NCBI GenBank assembly: GCA_947624665.1
Contig: CANQLK010000003.1
Coordinates: 1 to 37,818, forward strand
Reading direction: 5' to 3'
From: Candidatus Gastranaerophilales bacterium
GTDB lineage: Bacteria > Cyanobacteriota > Vampirovibrionia > Gastranaerophilales > Gastranaerophilaceae
Length of the DNA stretch: 37,818 nucleotides
The notes beneath the pieces are model-generated. The model saw only the letters and a program-made list of their open reading frames with translations, searched no databases and was not told where the DNA came from. Made by a program: the position numbers and the translations under genes. Position 1 is the stretch's first letter, and the number at the start of each line of letters is the position of its first letter. Below are positions 18,091-27,128 of the stretch, one piece after another.

Positions 18091-18975
18091 TCAGTCCAAG
18101 AAACCGAATTCGGAAGCATTGGAAAAGACATCGGTTGTTATTCCTTTACAATTGACCGCTGTCAAATTTTTAAGTTCTTCATCCGTGTTAACGGTCCACG
18201 TTTCCAAATCGAATCCTGAATTTTCCAATAATAAACCCGTATCAGGAGTTATTTGTGAAGATTTTATATCAAGAAAAACATCATTTTCTTCGGTATCTAA
18301 ATCCTGCAAAATATTTATTGTTTCTTCATCAGCCTGAGTTTTAGATAAATAGCCAAGGCGTGAATCAGGCATAATATTATTTATAAGCTTTAAATTGTTA
18401 TCATCAAAACTAATCCAAGTAACATTATTTTCAAGTCCGGCTTCTTTAACTGCATCGGTAAGGATTTTCGCACGCTCTTCATCAAAAGATGAGCCTGACT
18501 TTAAATCTACATAGACATTTAAGCCATAATCTTTGCAGCACTGCAACAATTCGCTAAATGTAGGAATTTTTGTTCCTTTAAATTCTTTATCTTTCCAAAT
18601 ACCAAAATCGTATTTTTGAAGTTTTTCATAAGTAAGTTTAGAACACTTTTTGGGAAGTAGAAACTTCCAACCGTTGGCTCGTCTTGCCGTACGATTAATT
18701 GTATCATCGTGAAGCAGAACGGGAACATTATCCTTAGTCCATTCGATATCACATTCCACGGTAGTAAATCCGTTTTCGGCAGCTGCAATGTAGGCAGGAA
18801 TTGTATTTTCAGGCGCTACAGCACTATACCCTCTATGAGCAATGAATTCCACCTGATTTAAGTCATTATCGGATTCGCCAATATTTAACGCTTCGTTACT
18901 ATCATTGGCATCGTAGATAACCGTTCCTTTTATATATTGTATTGGCAGTGGACTAATAGTAATATTTTCTATCAT
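18091..18975 (-). CDS. glycerophosphodiester phosphodiesterase
   Basis: EFIAHRGYSAVAPENTIPAYIAAAENGFTTVECDIEWTKDNVPVLLHDDTINRT, VYVDLKSG. Confidence 0.9.
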   Translation of the reverse strand: MIENITISPLPIQYIKGTVIYDANDSNEALNIGESDNDLNQVEFIAHRGYSAVAPENTIPAYIAAAENGFTTVECDIEWTKDNVPVLLHDDTINRTARRANGWKFLLPKKCSKLTYEKLQKYDFGIWKDKEFKGTKIPTFSELLQCCKDYGLNVYVDLKSGSSFDEERAKILTDAVKEAGLENNVTWISFDDNNLKLINNIMPDSRLGYLSKTQADEETINILQDLDTEENDVFLDIKSSQITPDTGLLLENSGFDLETWTVNTDEELKNLTAVNCKGITTDVFSNASEFGFLD

Positions 18976-19117
18976 AATTATAATAATATCCTACTTATAT
19001 ATAAAAAAATTTTTTCGATAAAAATTGCTTGAAAATATTTAAATATTCAATAGATAAGATGATAAAAAGTTATTAAAATTTAAAACGACAACTGCAAAAC
19101 TCCGTTTATTTTCATAC

Positions 19118-19146
19118 TTGACTTTTTATAGACATTTGTCTATAAT
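19118..19146 (+). promoter_or_regulatory. sigma70-type promoter overlapped by a perfect palindrome (candidate SOS/LexA operator)
   Basis: TTGACT - 17 nt - TATAAT with TTATAGACA-TT-TGTCTATAA at 19126-19145. Confidence 0.75.
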
Positions 19147-19152
19147 ATAATT

Positions 19153-19728
19153 ATGCTGACAGAAAAACAAAAAACATTCTTTGAAAGATTAAAAGAATTA
19201 TACGGACAAGAAATCTTCCCCAGCTTCGAAATTATTGCTAAAGATTTTGGGTTCAAACACAAAAATTCCATCTGGCAATATTTCAATAAACTGAAAGAAG
19301 AAAATTTAATCTGCGAAAAAAATAACAGATTTTATATAAATAAAGAATTCTTCGGCGCAGTTTTGTTTTCGTCGGTAGTAAAAGCAGGTTTCGCATCCGT
19401 TGCTGATGATTACATCGAAAAACGGGTTTCTTTGGATGAAACTTTCGATATAAACAATCCTTCAACCTTCCTCTTTACCGTTTCAGGCGATTCAATGATA
19501 AATCTTGGAATATATGAAGGCGATAAGGTTATAATCAAAAAAAGTAATACCGCCACCAACGGCGATATAGTTGTAGCCTATATAGACGGCGGATATACTC
19601 TTAAAACATTCAGAAATAAAAACGGCAAAGTTTGGTTGGAACCGGCTAACCCCAATTATCCTAATTTATATCCGAAAGAACAGTTGGTTATCTTCGGCAT
19701 AGCGCAAGGAATTGTAAGAAAATTTTAA
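19153..19728 (+). CDS. LexA/UmuD-family repressor-peptidase
   Basis: N-terminal winged-helix; KAGFASVADDYIEKRVSLDE resembles the UmuD cleavage region; VSGDSMINLGIYEGD (catalytic Ser) and GGYTLKTF (catalytic Lys). Confidence 0.88.
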   Translation: MLTEKQKTFFERLKELYGQEIFPSFEIIAKDFGFKHKNSIWQYFNKLKEENLICEKNNRFYINKEFFGAVLFSSVVKAGFASVADDYIEKRVSLDETFDINNPSTFLFTVSGDSMINLGIYEGDKVIIKKSNTATNGDIVVAYIDGGYTLKTFRNKNGKVWLEPANPNYPNLYPKEQLVIFGIAQGIVRKF

Positions 19729-19811
19729 AATTATTCAAATAAACACAATTATTCTTCTATTGCGGGATACTCCTCCCATATATCCCGCACCGTTTTTCTT
19801 AAAGGATGGTT

Positions 19812-21026
19812 ATGAAAGAAAAAATTATCGCATTAATAGACGGAAATAACTTTTTTGCAAGCTGTGAAATACTTATGAACCCCTCACTCCGAGGGAAAGC
19901 CGTATGCGTGCTAAGCAACAATGACGGATGTGTTATTGCCCGCTCAAAAGAAGCAAAACAGGCAGGTATCAAAATGGGTATGCCCTACTTTTTGGCAAAA
20001 AAAAGCTTCCCTAACGCCGTATATCTTAGTGCTGATTTTTCCCTATATCAGAATTTATCTTCAAGAATGATGAAATATTTGGAAAATTTCTCCGAAAAAA
20101 TAGATATTTACTCTATTGATGAAGCTTTCATTGATATAACGGGTCTTAATAAATTATTTAATTTATCTTTAAAAGAAATCGCTCAAAAAATTAAAACCGA
20201 AATCGAAACAAATATAGGTGTTTCTGTTTCTGTAGGTGTAGCGAGTTCAAAAGTACTCGCAAAAATCGCTTCCTATAAAGCAAAAAAACTTAATGGAACC
20301 TATGTTATAGAAAATAATATGATTAAAAACGAACTGGAAAGTATTCCTATTGAAGAAGTTTGGGGTATCGGCAGAAATATTGCAAGAAGTTTAAGAAAAT
20401 TCGGGATATTTTATACCGATGAAATTCTGTTAAAAGATGACGAATTTTACAGAAAAAACTACGGGAAAAAAGGACTTGAATTAAAATACGAGCTTATGGG
20501 CAAAAGCGTAATTCCGTTAACGGGAATTATAGAAAAACCAAAGTCCATACAAAGAACAAGGGCTTTCCCCGAATTTTCAAAGGATAAGAATTATATCATG
20601 ACGGAACTTGAAATTCATCTGCATAGTGTTTGCAAAAAACTTAGAGAAAATCAGCAAAAAACTTCTCTCATCTTCGTAATGCTTAGAACTAAAGATTTTA
20701 GAATATCCGTTAGAGAAATGAAGCTTGATTTTTCAACTAACTCCGAAATACGGCTTATAAAATACGTAAAAAAACTTTTTTCGGATATGTACAATAAAGA
20801 TATAATTTATCGTGCTTCGGGAATTTATGCCGTTTGCGATAAAGATGATAACGGTCAAATTCCTTTGTTTTGCAAACAAAAAGAAAATGAAAAAATAAAT
20901 AATGTATCAAAAGCGATAGATAAAATAGAAAATAAGTTTGGCAAAGGTTTCATTTTTTTGGGCGAAAATGGAGTAAAATCCGTTAACGAACGACACAAAA
21001 GAAAAATGAATTTCAGAGCATTCTAA
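19812..21026 (+). CDS. umuC: Y-family DNA polymerase, UmuC-type
   Basis: ALIDGNNFFASCEILMNPSLRGKAVCVLSNNDGCVIARSKEAKQAGIKMGMPYF, YSIDEAFIDITG, SVGVASSKVLAKIAS. Confidence 0.92.
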   Translation: MKEKIIALIDGNNFFASCEILMNPSLRGKAVCVLSNNDGCVIARSKEAKQAGIKMGMPYFLAKKSFPNAVYLSADFSLYQNLSSRMMKYLENFSEKIDIYSIDEAFIDITGLNKLFNLSLKEIAQKIKTEIETNIGVSVSVGVASSKVLAKIASYKAKKLNGTYVIENNMIKNELESIPIEEVWGIGRNIARSLRKFGIFYTDEILLKDDEFYRKNYGKKGLELKYELMGKSVIPLTGIIEKPKSIQRTRAFPEFSKDKNYIMTELEIHLHSVCKKLRENQQKTSLIFVMLRTKDFRISVREMKLDFSTNSEIRLIKYVKKLFSDMYNKDIIYRASGIYAVCDKDDNGQIPLFCKQKENEKINNVSKAIDKIENKFGKGFIFLGENGVKSVNERHKRKMNFRAF

Positions 21027-21166
21027 AAATAATGCGGCTTATTCAAAATCCGATAAACATTTGCAAAACAGCAAAATATATCTTCACATATTCACTTGCG
21101 ACGGACTATTAAAGACTTCAAGCAAAACAAATTATATGATAACGGATTAAATAAAGTCATGGTGCA

Positions 21167-21442
21167 TTATATTGCGGCAGTTTTAGCCTGATATTTAATA
21201 AGACATTGTGCTAACTGGTCAGGACAGCTTGTCGGTTTGCCTCCGCATTTTATTCCTTCAAGCTTTGATATTACATCTTCAACTTTCATTCCTTTTATAA
21301 GCTGCTTTATACCTTGAAGATTCCCGTTGCACCCGCCAAAAAATTCCACATCTTTTACCGTTCCGTTTTCTATTGATAATTGAATTAATTTACAGCAGGT
21401 TCCTTGTGTTTCATATTGAATTACTTCTGATTTATCTGTCAT
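21167..21442 (-). CDS. TSCPD domain protein (TIGR03905-like)
   Basis: GTCCKLIQLSIENGTVKDVEFFGGCNGNLQGI...CGGKPTSCPDQLAQCL. Confidence 0.85.
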   Translation of the reverse strand: MTDKSEVIQYETQGTCCKLIQLSIENGTVKDVEFFGGCNGNLQGIKQLIKGMKVEDVISKLEGIKCGGKPTSCPDQLAQCLIKYQAKTAAI

Positions 21443-21463
21443 TTTTTTACCTCTCCCTCTTCA

Positions 21464-21484
21464 TTTTAATTGACTCAATTAAAA
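21464..21484. promoter_or_regulatory. perfect palindrome between divergent TSCPD gene and rubrerythrin (candidate operator)
   Basis: TTTTAATTGA-C-TCAATTAAAA, with an additional TTTTAATTG half-site at 21506-21514. Confidence 0.55.
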
Positions 21485-21563
21485 AATTAAAGTTCCATTT
21501 TTTTATTTTAATTGCACAAAACAGGCATGACAATATATAATCAGGAAAATGGGAGAAATTAGT

Positions 21564-22100
21564 ATGACGGAATTAAGAGGAAGCAAAACAGAAAAGAACT
21601 TATTAGCCGCTTTTGCAGGTGAATCACAGGCAAGAAATAAATATACGTATTTTGCCTCGGCTGCAAAAAAGGACGGTTACGTTCAAATAAGCAAGATTTT
21701 TGAAGAAACGGCTAATCAGGAAAAAGAACACGCAAAAATATGGTTAAAACTGCTTAACGGAATAGGAGATACCGCACAAAATCTTAAAGAGGCAGCTGAA
21801 GGCGAACACTATGAATGGACGGAAATGTATAAGAATTTTGCTCAGGAAGCAAAAGAAGAAGGTTTTGACAGAATTGCTTTTCTATTTGAATATGTAGCTA
21901 AAATCGAAAAAGAACACGAAGACAGATATAAAAAACTGTTAGACAATATTAACAATAATCTTGTATTTTCTTCAAACGATGAACTGGCTTGGAGATGTTC
22001 AAACTGCGGACACATTCACTACGGTAAGACCGCACCTGAAATTTGTCCTGTATGTAATCATCCGAAAGCATTTTTCGAAAGAAAAGTCGATAATTTTTAG
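21564..22100 (+). CDS. rubrerythrin
   Basis: MTELRGSKTEKNLLAAFAGESQARNKYTYFA; EETANQEKEHAK; C-terminal rubredoxin-like WRCSNCGHIHYGKTAPEICPVCNHPKAFF. Confidence 0.95.
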   Translation: MTELRGSKTEKNLLAAFAGESQARNKYTYFASAAKKDGYVQISKIFEETANQEKEHAKIWLKLLNGIGDTAQNLKEAAEGEHYEWTEMYKNFAQEAKEEGFDRIAFLFEYVAKIEKEHEDRYKKLLDNINNNLVFSSNDELAWRCSNCGHIHYGKTAPEICPVCNHPKAFFERKVDNF

Positions 22101-22125
22101 TCCTAAATATTTTAATATTTTAAGG

Positions 22126-22152
22126 GGAGAACAAGTTTTGTTCTCCTTTTTT
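22126..22152 (+). terminator. intrinsic terminator downstream of rubrerythrin
   Basis: GGAGAACAA-GTT-TTGTTCTCC-TTTTTT. Confidence 0.85.
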
Positions 22153-22171
22153 GTTATTTCAGCGAATTTGC

Positions 22172-22197
22172 AAAAAAAAGCTCTTTTGGTAAAGAGC
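22172..22197 (-). terminator. intrinsic terminator read on the minus strand
   Basis: Minus strand GCTCTTT-ACCA-AAAGAGC-TTTTTTTT. Confidence 0.6.
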
Positions 22198-22400
22198 GTT
22201 AACTAGGTTAGTTTTGGTAGATAGTTGTTCAGTTTAGACTATATGAGTCTTACATTTCTTTTAATAACCCTGAAAAAATTTTTATGCTTTTTTTAAATAA
22301 AAAATTTACATAACTTTACAAAAAAATATAAAATATAACTAAAGTTTTAGAAAATAAAGCCGATAAAATAAACGGAAGTAAATTCGGTTGAGGTAGAAAA

Positions 22401-22535
22401 ATGTATTACAATTCGGTTTGGCCGGGTGCCTACAGTTTTAAAAATGAAATAAAACTTTTTACAACTTGGTTCAAAAACCAAATTGATATAATTTTGGCAA
22501 GAATAGAAGAAACCGAAAAAAAACTTGGCGAATAA
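22401..22535 (+). CDS. small ORF, 44 aa (below track cutoff)
   Basis: MYYNSVWPGAYSFKNEIKLFTTWFKNQIDIILARIEETEKKLGE* with GAGGT 8 nt upstream; amphipathic/coiled-coil-like C-terminus. Confidence 0.5.
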   Translation: MYYNSVWPGAYSFKNEIKLFTTWFKNQIDIILARIEETEKKLGE

Positions 22536-22604
22536 GGCATTATTCTTGCGATATAAAAATTTATAAGCTATACTTTAGAGGAAAGAAAAGTATAGGCTAA
22601 AACT

Positions 22605-24146
22605 GTGATTTCGCAAATTTTAACGGCATGTGTAATAGGATTGGACGTATATAAAGTTTTAACGGAAGTAGATGTAAATAATTCACTGCCTTCCGTTTCG
22701 ATAGTAGGATTACCCGATACCTCGGTTAATGAGGCAAAAGAAAGAATTCGTTCTGCAATAAAGAATTCAGGGTTTGAATTTCCGAATAAAAAAATAGTTG
22801 TGAACCTTGCACCTGCTGATATCAAGAAGACAGGCAGCGGTTACGATTTACCTATAGCCGTCGGAATACTTTTAAAAACAAATATAATAGAGCAACAGGA
22901 TATTAGTGATACGGCATTCATCGGCGAACTTTCACTTAACGGTTCATTAAGAGCGGTAACAGGAGTTCTGCCAATTGCTGCCGGCTTGAAACAACAGGGA
23001 ATAAAAACGCTTATAGTCCCTTATGATAATGCAAAAGAAGCTGCTATCATAAAAGGTCTTGATATAATAGGAGTAAAAAATTTAGTTGAACTCGTAAATC
23101 ATTTTAACAAATCATCGGAAAATCATAAGGAAATAAAACCCGTCTATGTCAACAACGAAGAATATATGGACTATGAAAAAAATTCCGATGAATATTTTGA
23201 CTTTAAGGATGTAAAAGGACAACTACAGGCAAAAAGAGCCATGGAAATTGCAGCCGCAGGAGCGCATAATCTTTTGATGTCAGGGCCTCCGGGGTCTGGG
23301 AAAACGCTTTTAGCAAAATGTTTTGCTTCCATTCTTCCTCCTTTAACGTTTGATGAATCCATCGAACTCACAAAAATATACAGTATTTCGGGTTTAATAA
23401 ATTCAAACCGGCCGTTAATCGTTAAAAGACCGTTCAGAAGCATACACCATACCGCTTCTGCAATAAGTATAACAGGAGGCGGAGCTAATCCGAAACCCGG
23501 AGAAATAACGCTTGCACATAGGGGCGTTTTATTTCTTGACGAGTTTGTCGAATTTCCCAGAAATGTTTTGGAAGTTTTAAGACAACCTATTGAGGACGGT
23601 AAAATCGTTATTGCAAGAGCAAAAACAAGATTGGAATTTCCTTGCAAATTCATTTTACTTGGCGCAATGAATCCTTGTCCTTGCGGTTATTTGGGCGACA
23701 GAGAAAAACAATGCACTTGCAGTGAATATCAGATTAAACAATACCGTTCAAAATTGTCAGGGCCTCTGCTTGACAGAATTGATATAGTTATGGAAGTTCC
23801 AAGACTAAGTGCGGAAGAATTAGCCTTGCAGAACGATAATAAAGCGGAATCATCTGAAAAAATAAGGCAAAGGGTTGTTCTTGCAAGAAATATTCAGCTT
23901 GAAAGATATAAAAATACGGGAATTTATACTAACTCGGAGCTTACACCAAAACTTATTAAAAAATATTGTCATTTGGATGAGGCAGCTTCTTCTCTGCTGA
24001 AAGAAGCTGTAAGAAAATTCAGTATGTCTGCAAGAGCCTATGACAGAGTTCTAAAGCTTTCCCGCACCATTGCGGACTTGGAACAAAGTGAAAATATTAA
24101 CGTTAAACATATTGCTCAGGCAGTTCAATACAGAACAAACATTTAA
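22605..24146 (+). CDS. comM: YifB/ComM family Mg-chelatase-like AAA ATPase
   Basis: [90 protein letters not shown]. Confidence 0.93.
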   Translation: MISQILTACVIGLDVYKVLTEVDVNNSLPSVSIVGLPDTSVNEAKERIRSAIKNSGFEFPNKKIVVNLAPADIKKTGSGYDLPIAVGILLKTNIIEQQDISDTAFIGELSLNGSLRAVTGVLPIAAGLKQQGIKTLIVPYDNAKEAAIIKGLDIIGVKNLVELVNHFNKSSENHKEIKPVYVNNEEYMDYEKNSDEYFDFKDVKGQLQAKRAMEIAAAGAHNLLMSGPPGSGKTLLAKCFASILPPLTFDESIELTKIYSISGLINSNRPLIVKRPFRSIHHTASAISITGGGANPKPGEITLAHRGVLFLDEFVEFPRNVLEVLRQPIEDGKIVIARAKTRLEFPCKFILLGAMNPCPCGYLGDREKQCTCSEYQIKQYRSKLSGPLLDRIDIVMEVPRLSAEELALQNDNKAESSEKIRQRVVLARNIQLERYKNTGIYTNSELTPKLIKKYCHLDEAASSLLKEAVRKFSMSARAYDRVLKLSRTIADLEQSENINVKHIAQAVQYRTNI

Positions 24147-24490
24147 ATTATATTGTTATCTTCATCAATTTGAACAACAGACGGTTTAAAGCTTTGCGCT
24201 TCCTCGGGAGTCATTAGGGCGTATGCACAAATAATTATTTTATCTCCGATTTGAGCTTTTCTTGCGGCTGCACCGTTCAAACAAAAATCTTTTTTGCCTG
24301 CTTCACCTGCTATAACGTATGTTTGAAATCTTTCTCCGTTATTTATATTTAATATATCTACTTTTTGACCTTCGGAAATATTAGCTTTTTTTATAATATT
24401 TTTATCAATCGTAATAGAACCGACATAATTTAAATTAGCATCGGTTACGGTTGCTCTGTGAATTTTTGAATATAGAAATTCCAATAACAT
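24143..24490 (-). CDS. panD: aspartate 1-decarboxylase
   Basis: [38 protein letters not shown], the YVGS processing site, [20 protein letters not shown]. Confidence 0.95.
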   Translation of the reverse strand: MLLEFLYSKIHRATVTDANLNYVGSITIDKNIIKKANISEGQKVDILNINNGERFQTYVIAGEAGKKDFCLNGAAARKAQIGDKIIICAYALMTPEEAQSFKPSVVQIDEDNNII

Positions 24491-24529
24491 AATAAATATT
24501 CCTTACAATGTTATTTTAACAAAAACAAA

Positions 24530-25282
24530 TTATTTTGAAGCATTTTTCATTAATTTTTTGATATAAGCTTTTATTTCTTTAACCTGTTTTGGCTTGATAT
24601 ATTTGAATTGCCCGCGTTTTAAGCCTTGAATATCAACAGGGCCTATGCTGTACCTTTTTAAAGAAATAACAGGATGTCCCAATATTTCAAGCATTTTTCT
24701 TATTTGCCTGTTAAGTCCCTGATATAATACCATCTCAAGAATCGTATTTTTCCCTTCAAACTCAACTATTTGAGAATAGGCATAAGCCATTTGTCCTTTT
24801 TCAATTTCTATCCCATTTTCCATTAATTTTAAGTCTTGCTGATTTAATTTTCCTTGAGCAGCAACCCTGTATACTTTGGGAACTTTTACGGAAGGATGTG
24901 CCAATTCATTTATAAAATCCCCGTCATTTGTAAGGATTAAAAGTCCTGTTGAATCTTTATCCAGTCTGCCTACGGGTTTTAAATGCTTTACTTCATCAGG
25001 AAGAATGTCATATATTGTTTTTCTGCCTTTTTCATCGTCAGAGGTAGTTATATATCCTGCCGGTTTATAATAACGAATATAAACCAATTCTTCGGGTTTA
25101 ATCAGTTTGTTTTCAACCGTTACTTTGTCTTTATCCGAAACCGTAAATCCCGGTTCGATAACGACCTGACCGTTTACTTTTACTTTCCCTCCGATAATAT
25201 ACCCGTCGGCTTTGCGCCTTGAACATACTCCTGATAATGCTATATATTTATTCAGTCTTATTTTTCTGCTTCCCATATTCAA
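24530..25282 (-). CDS. RsuA/RluB-family pseudouridine synthase
   Basis: IRLNKYIALSGVCSRRKADGYI (S4 domain), PVGRLDKDSTGLLILTNDGDFINELAHPS, GLNRQIRKMLEILGHPVISLKR. Confidence 0.92.
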   Translation of the reverse strand: MNMGSRKIRLNKYIALSGVCSRRKADGYIIGGKVKVNGQVVIEPGFTVSDKDKVTVENKLIKPEELVYIRYYKPAGYITTSDDEKGRKTIYDILPDEVKHLKPVGRLDKDSTGLLILTNDGDFINELAHPSVKVPKVYRVAAQGKLNQQDLKLMENGIEIEKGQMAYAYSQIVEFEGKNTILEMVLYQGLNRQIRKMLEILGHPVISLKRYSIGPVDIQGLKRGQFKYIKPKQVKEIKAYIKKLMKNASK

Positions 25283-25442
25283 ATGATACTAATTAAATAA
25301 TTCCTTAGCAAGTCATATTTATATAAATATGATTAAAAAAAAAAATTAAAACAGGCAAATATGTTAGCACGAATTTTAATAAAATATGGGAAAATTTAGT
25401 TATTGGGAGGAATTTTACAGAATAATTGTGAGGGAGTCTAAA

Positions 25443-25643
25443 ATGGTGGAATTAACATCAAGAGAGAAGGAAATACTTAAATTAATCTCTGCCGGCAAAA
25501 CAAATTTAGAAATAGCCAAAATTATGAATTTGAGTATACATACCATAAAAGCAAATGTAACATGTATATTCCAAAAGTTGAATGTAAAATTCAGGCTGCA
25601 AGCAGTAATTAAAGCATTAGAAGAAAATCTTCTCGAAAATTGA
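25443..25643 (+). CDS. stand-alone LuxR-type HTH protein
   Basis: MVELTSREKEILKLISAGKTNLEIAKIMNLSIHTIKANVTCIFQKLNVKFRLQAV; start moved inside ORF 25386. Confidence 0.8.
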   Translation: MVELTSREKEILKLISAGKTNLEIAKIMNLSIHTIKANVTCIFQKLNVKFRLQAVIKALEENLLEN

Positions 25644-25757
25644 AATTTTTAGCAGCTCTATTGATTTTTTTAAACTCATTTATGAAATCTGATTACAAAT
25701 AATTTCTTATGTGGTAAAATTAATTTATATTTTACAGAAGTTAAAAGGTGTTTAGGA

Positions 25758-27128
25758 TTGTTTGAAAAATTTACCGAAAAAGCAATAGATGCGGTTAAAA
25801 CTGCTCAAAAATATGCTATAGAATTTAATCATGAAAAAATATATCCCGAACATTTAATGCTTGCTTTGTTGAACGACACAAATAATATTGTAGTTAAAAC
25901 TTTTTCCGTATATAAAATTGAGATAAATGAAATAAAACAGGAAATTAAAAAGCTGTTAAATGAAAGAGCAGTTATAAAGCCTGCTGAATTCATAGTTTTT
26001 AGCGATTCATCCAAAGACATTTTCAACAGAACACTTGAAATAGCAAGAATAATGGGGAATTCTTATGTTAAACCCGAGCATTTGTTCCTTGCGATATGGG
26101 ATTATCCAAAATTAGAATTAACTTCCGTTTTAAAGGAAAAGGGAATAGATATTGATAGAATAAAAGAAACATTCTACAATATACTTTCTGCAAGAAAGCA
26201 AAAGAAATCCAAACACCCCGAGACAATTGAAAAAAGAAAGCGAACAGATAAAAACGATGATATAATCTCAATAATTGAATCCTCGGAAAGCAAAAAAATA
26301 TTTGATAATGCTATTGCAAAATTATCAACCTCGCAATACGAGATTTTAGGAACAGAGCAAATAATGCAGTCTATATTGGAAGACAACGAATGCGAAGCTA
26401 CTAAAATACTTGCAACTTATGGTGTTACGGCAGAGTCTTTTTCCCGAAAACTTAATGAAATTTCATCAAGACAGGCAGAATTTGAAGATAAACAAATAAT
26501 ATTTACCCCAAACGCATTAAAAACATTAATGATAGCACTGGATATAGTACGAGAAGAAGGAACGGCTTCCATTCTGCCGGAGCATATTATTTTAGGACTT
26601 TTAAAATCTAAAAAAGGAATAGCATACAATATTTTAAAAGAATTGAATATAAACGAATTTCTGCTTGAAGAGCAAATATTAAAACCCATTGAAAAACAGG
26701 TTAATGAAACTCTATATATAATGAGATTAGCAAAGCAAGAGGCAAGAAGAATAGGAAATAATGTTGTAGGCAGCGAACTCATTCTTTTAGGAATTATTTT
26801 GGAAGCCAACAGCATTGCCGCAGAAGTTCTTCGGGATTTAGGCGTTACTTCAGGCGATGCCAGAATGGTTATTCAAGATTTAATTGGCGTATCGGAAGAT
26901 TATAACAATTCGGAAATAACCTTCAGCCAAAGAGCTAAGCTTATTCTTGAAGATGCCTGGAATATAGCAAAATCTCAAAATAAAACCAAAACTTCGGCTG
27001 ATGATTTGTTGAACGCAATATGTAATCAGCAGGACTCAATAGCAATGAAAGCTTTAAGTAAATTAGGGGTTGATGCGCTTGAAATCAGACAAGGAATTAA
27101 AAATAGGATTGAAAGTTCCCGACATTGA
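25758..27128 (+). CDS. array of Clp N-terminal domains without AAA+ module
   Basis: Six Clp_N-type half-repeats (FTEKAIDAVKTAQKYAIEFNHEKIYPEHLMLALL; FNRTLEIARIMGNSYVKPEHLFLAI; FTPNALKTLMIALDIVREEGTASILPEHIILGLL; LYIMRLAKQEARRIGNNVVGSELILLGII; etc.), no Walker A. Confidence 0.85.
   Translation: MFEKFTEKAIDAVKTAQKYAIEFNHEKIYPEHLMLALLNDTNNIVVKTFSVYKIEINEIKQEIKKLLNERAVIKPAEFIVFSDSSKDIFNRTLEIARIMGNSYVKPEHLFLAIWDYPKLELTSVLKEKGIDIDRIKETFYNILSARKQKKSKHPETIEKRKRTDKNDDIISIIESSESKKIFDNAIAKLSTSQYEILGTEQIMQSILEDNECEATKILATYGVTAESFSRKLNEISSRQAEFEDKQIIFTPNALKTLMIALDIVREEGTASILPEHIILGLLKSKKGIAYNILKELNINEFLLEEQILKPIEKQVNETLYIMRLAKQEARRIGNNVVGSELILLGIILEANSIAAEVLRDLGVTSGDARMVIQDLIGVSEDYNNSEITFSQRAKLILEDAWNIAKSQNKTKTSADDLLNAICNQQDSIAMKALSKLGVDALEIRQGIKNRIESSRH

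Noticed and set aside
23171-23653. Antisense ORF of 160 aa inside comM
   Set aside because: Overlaps conserved AAA ATPase motifs on the other strand; no family features.
26417-26815. Antisense ORF of 132 aa inside the Clp_N gene
   Set aside because: Antisense of a clear coding gene with no supporting motif.
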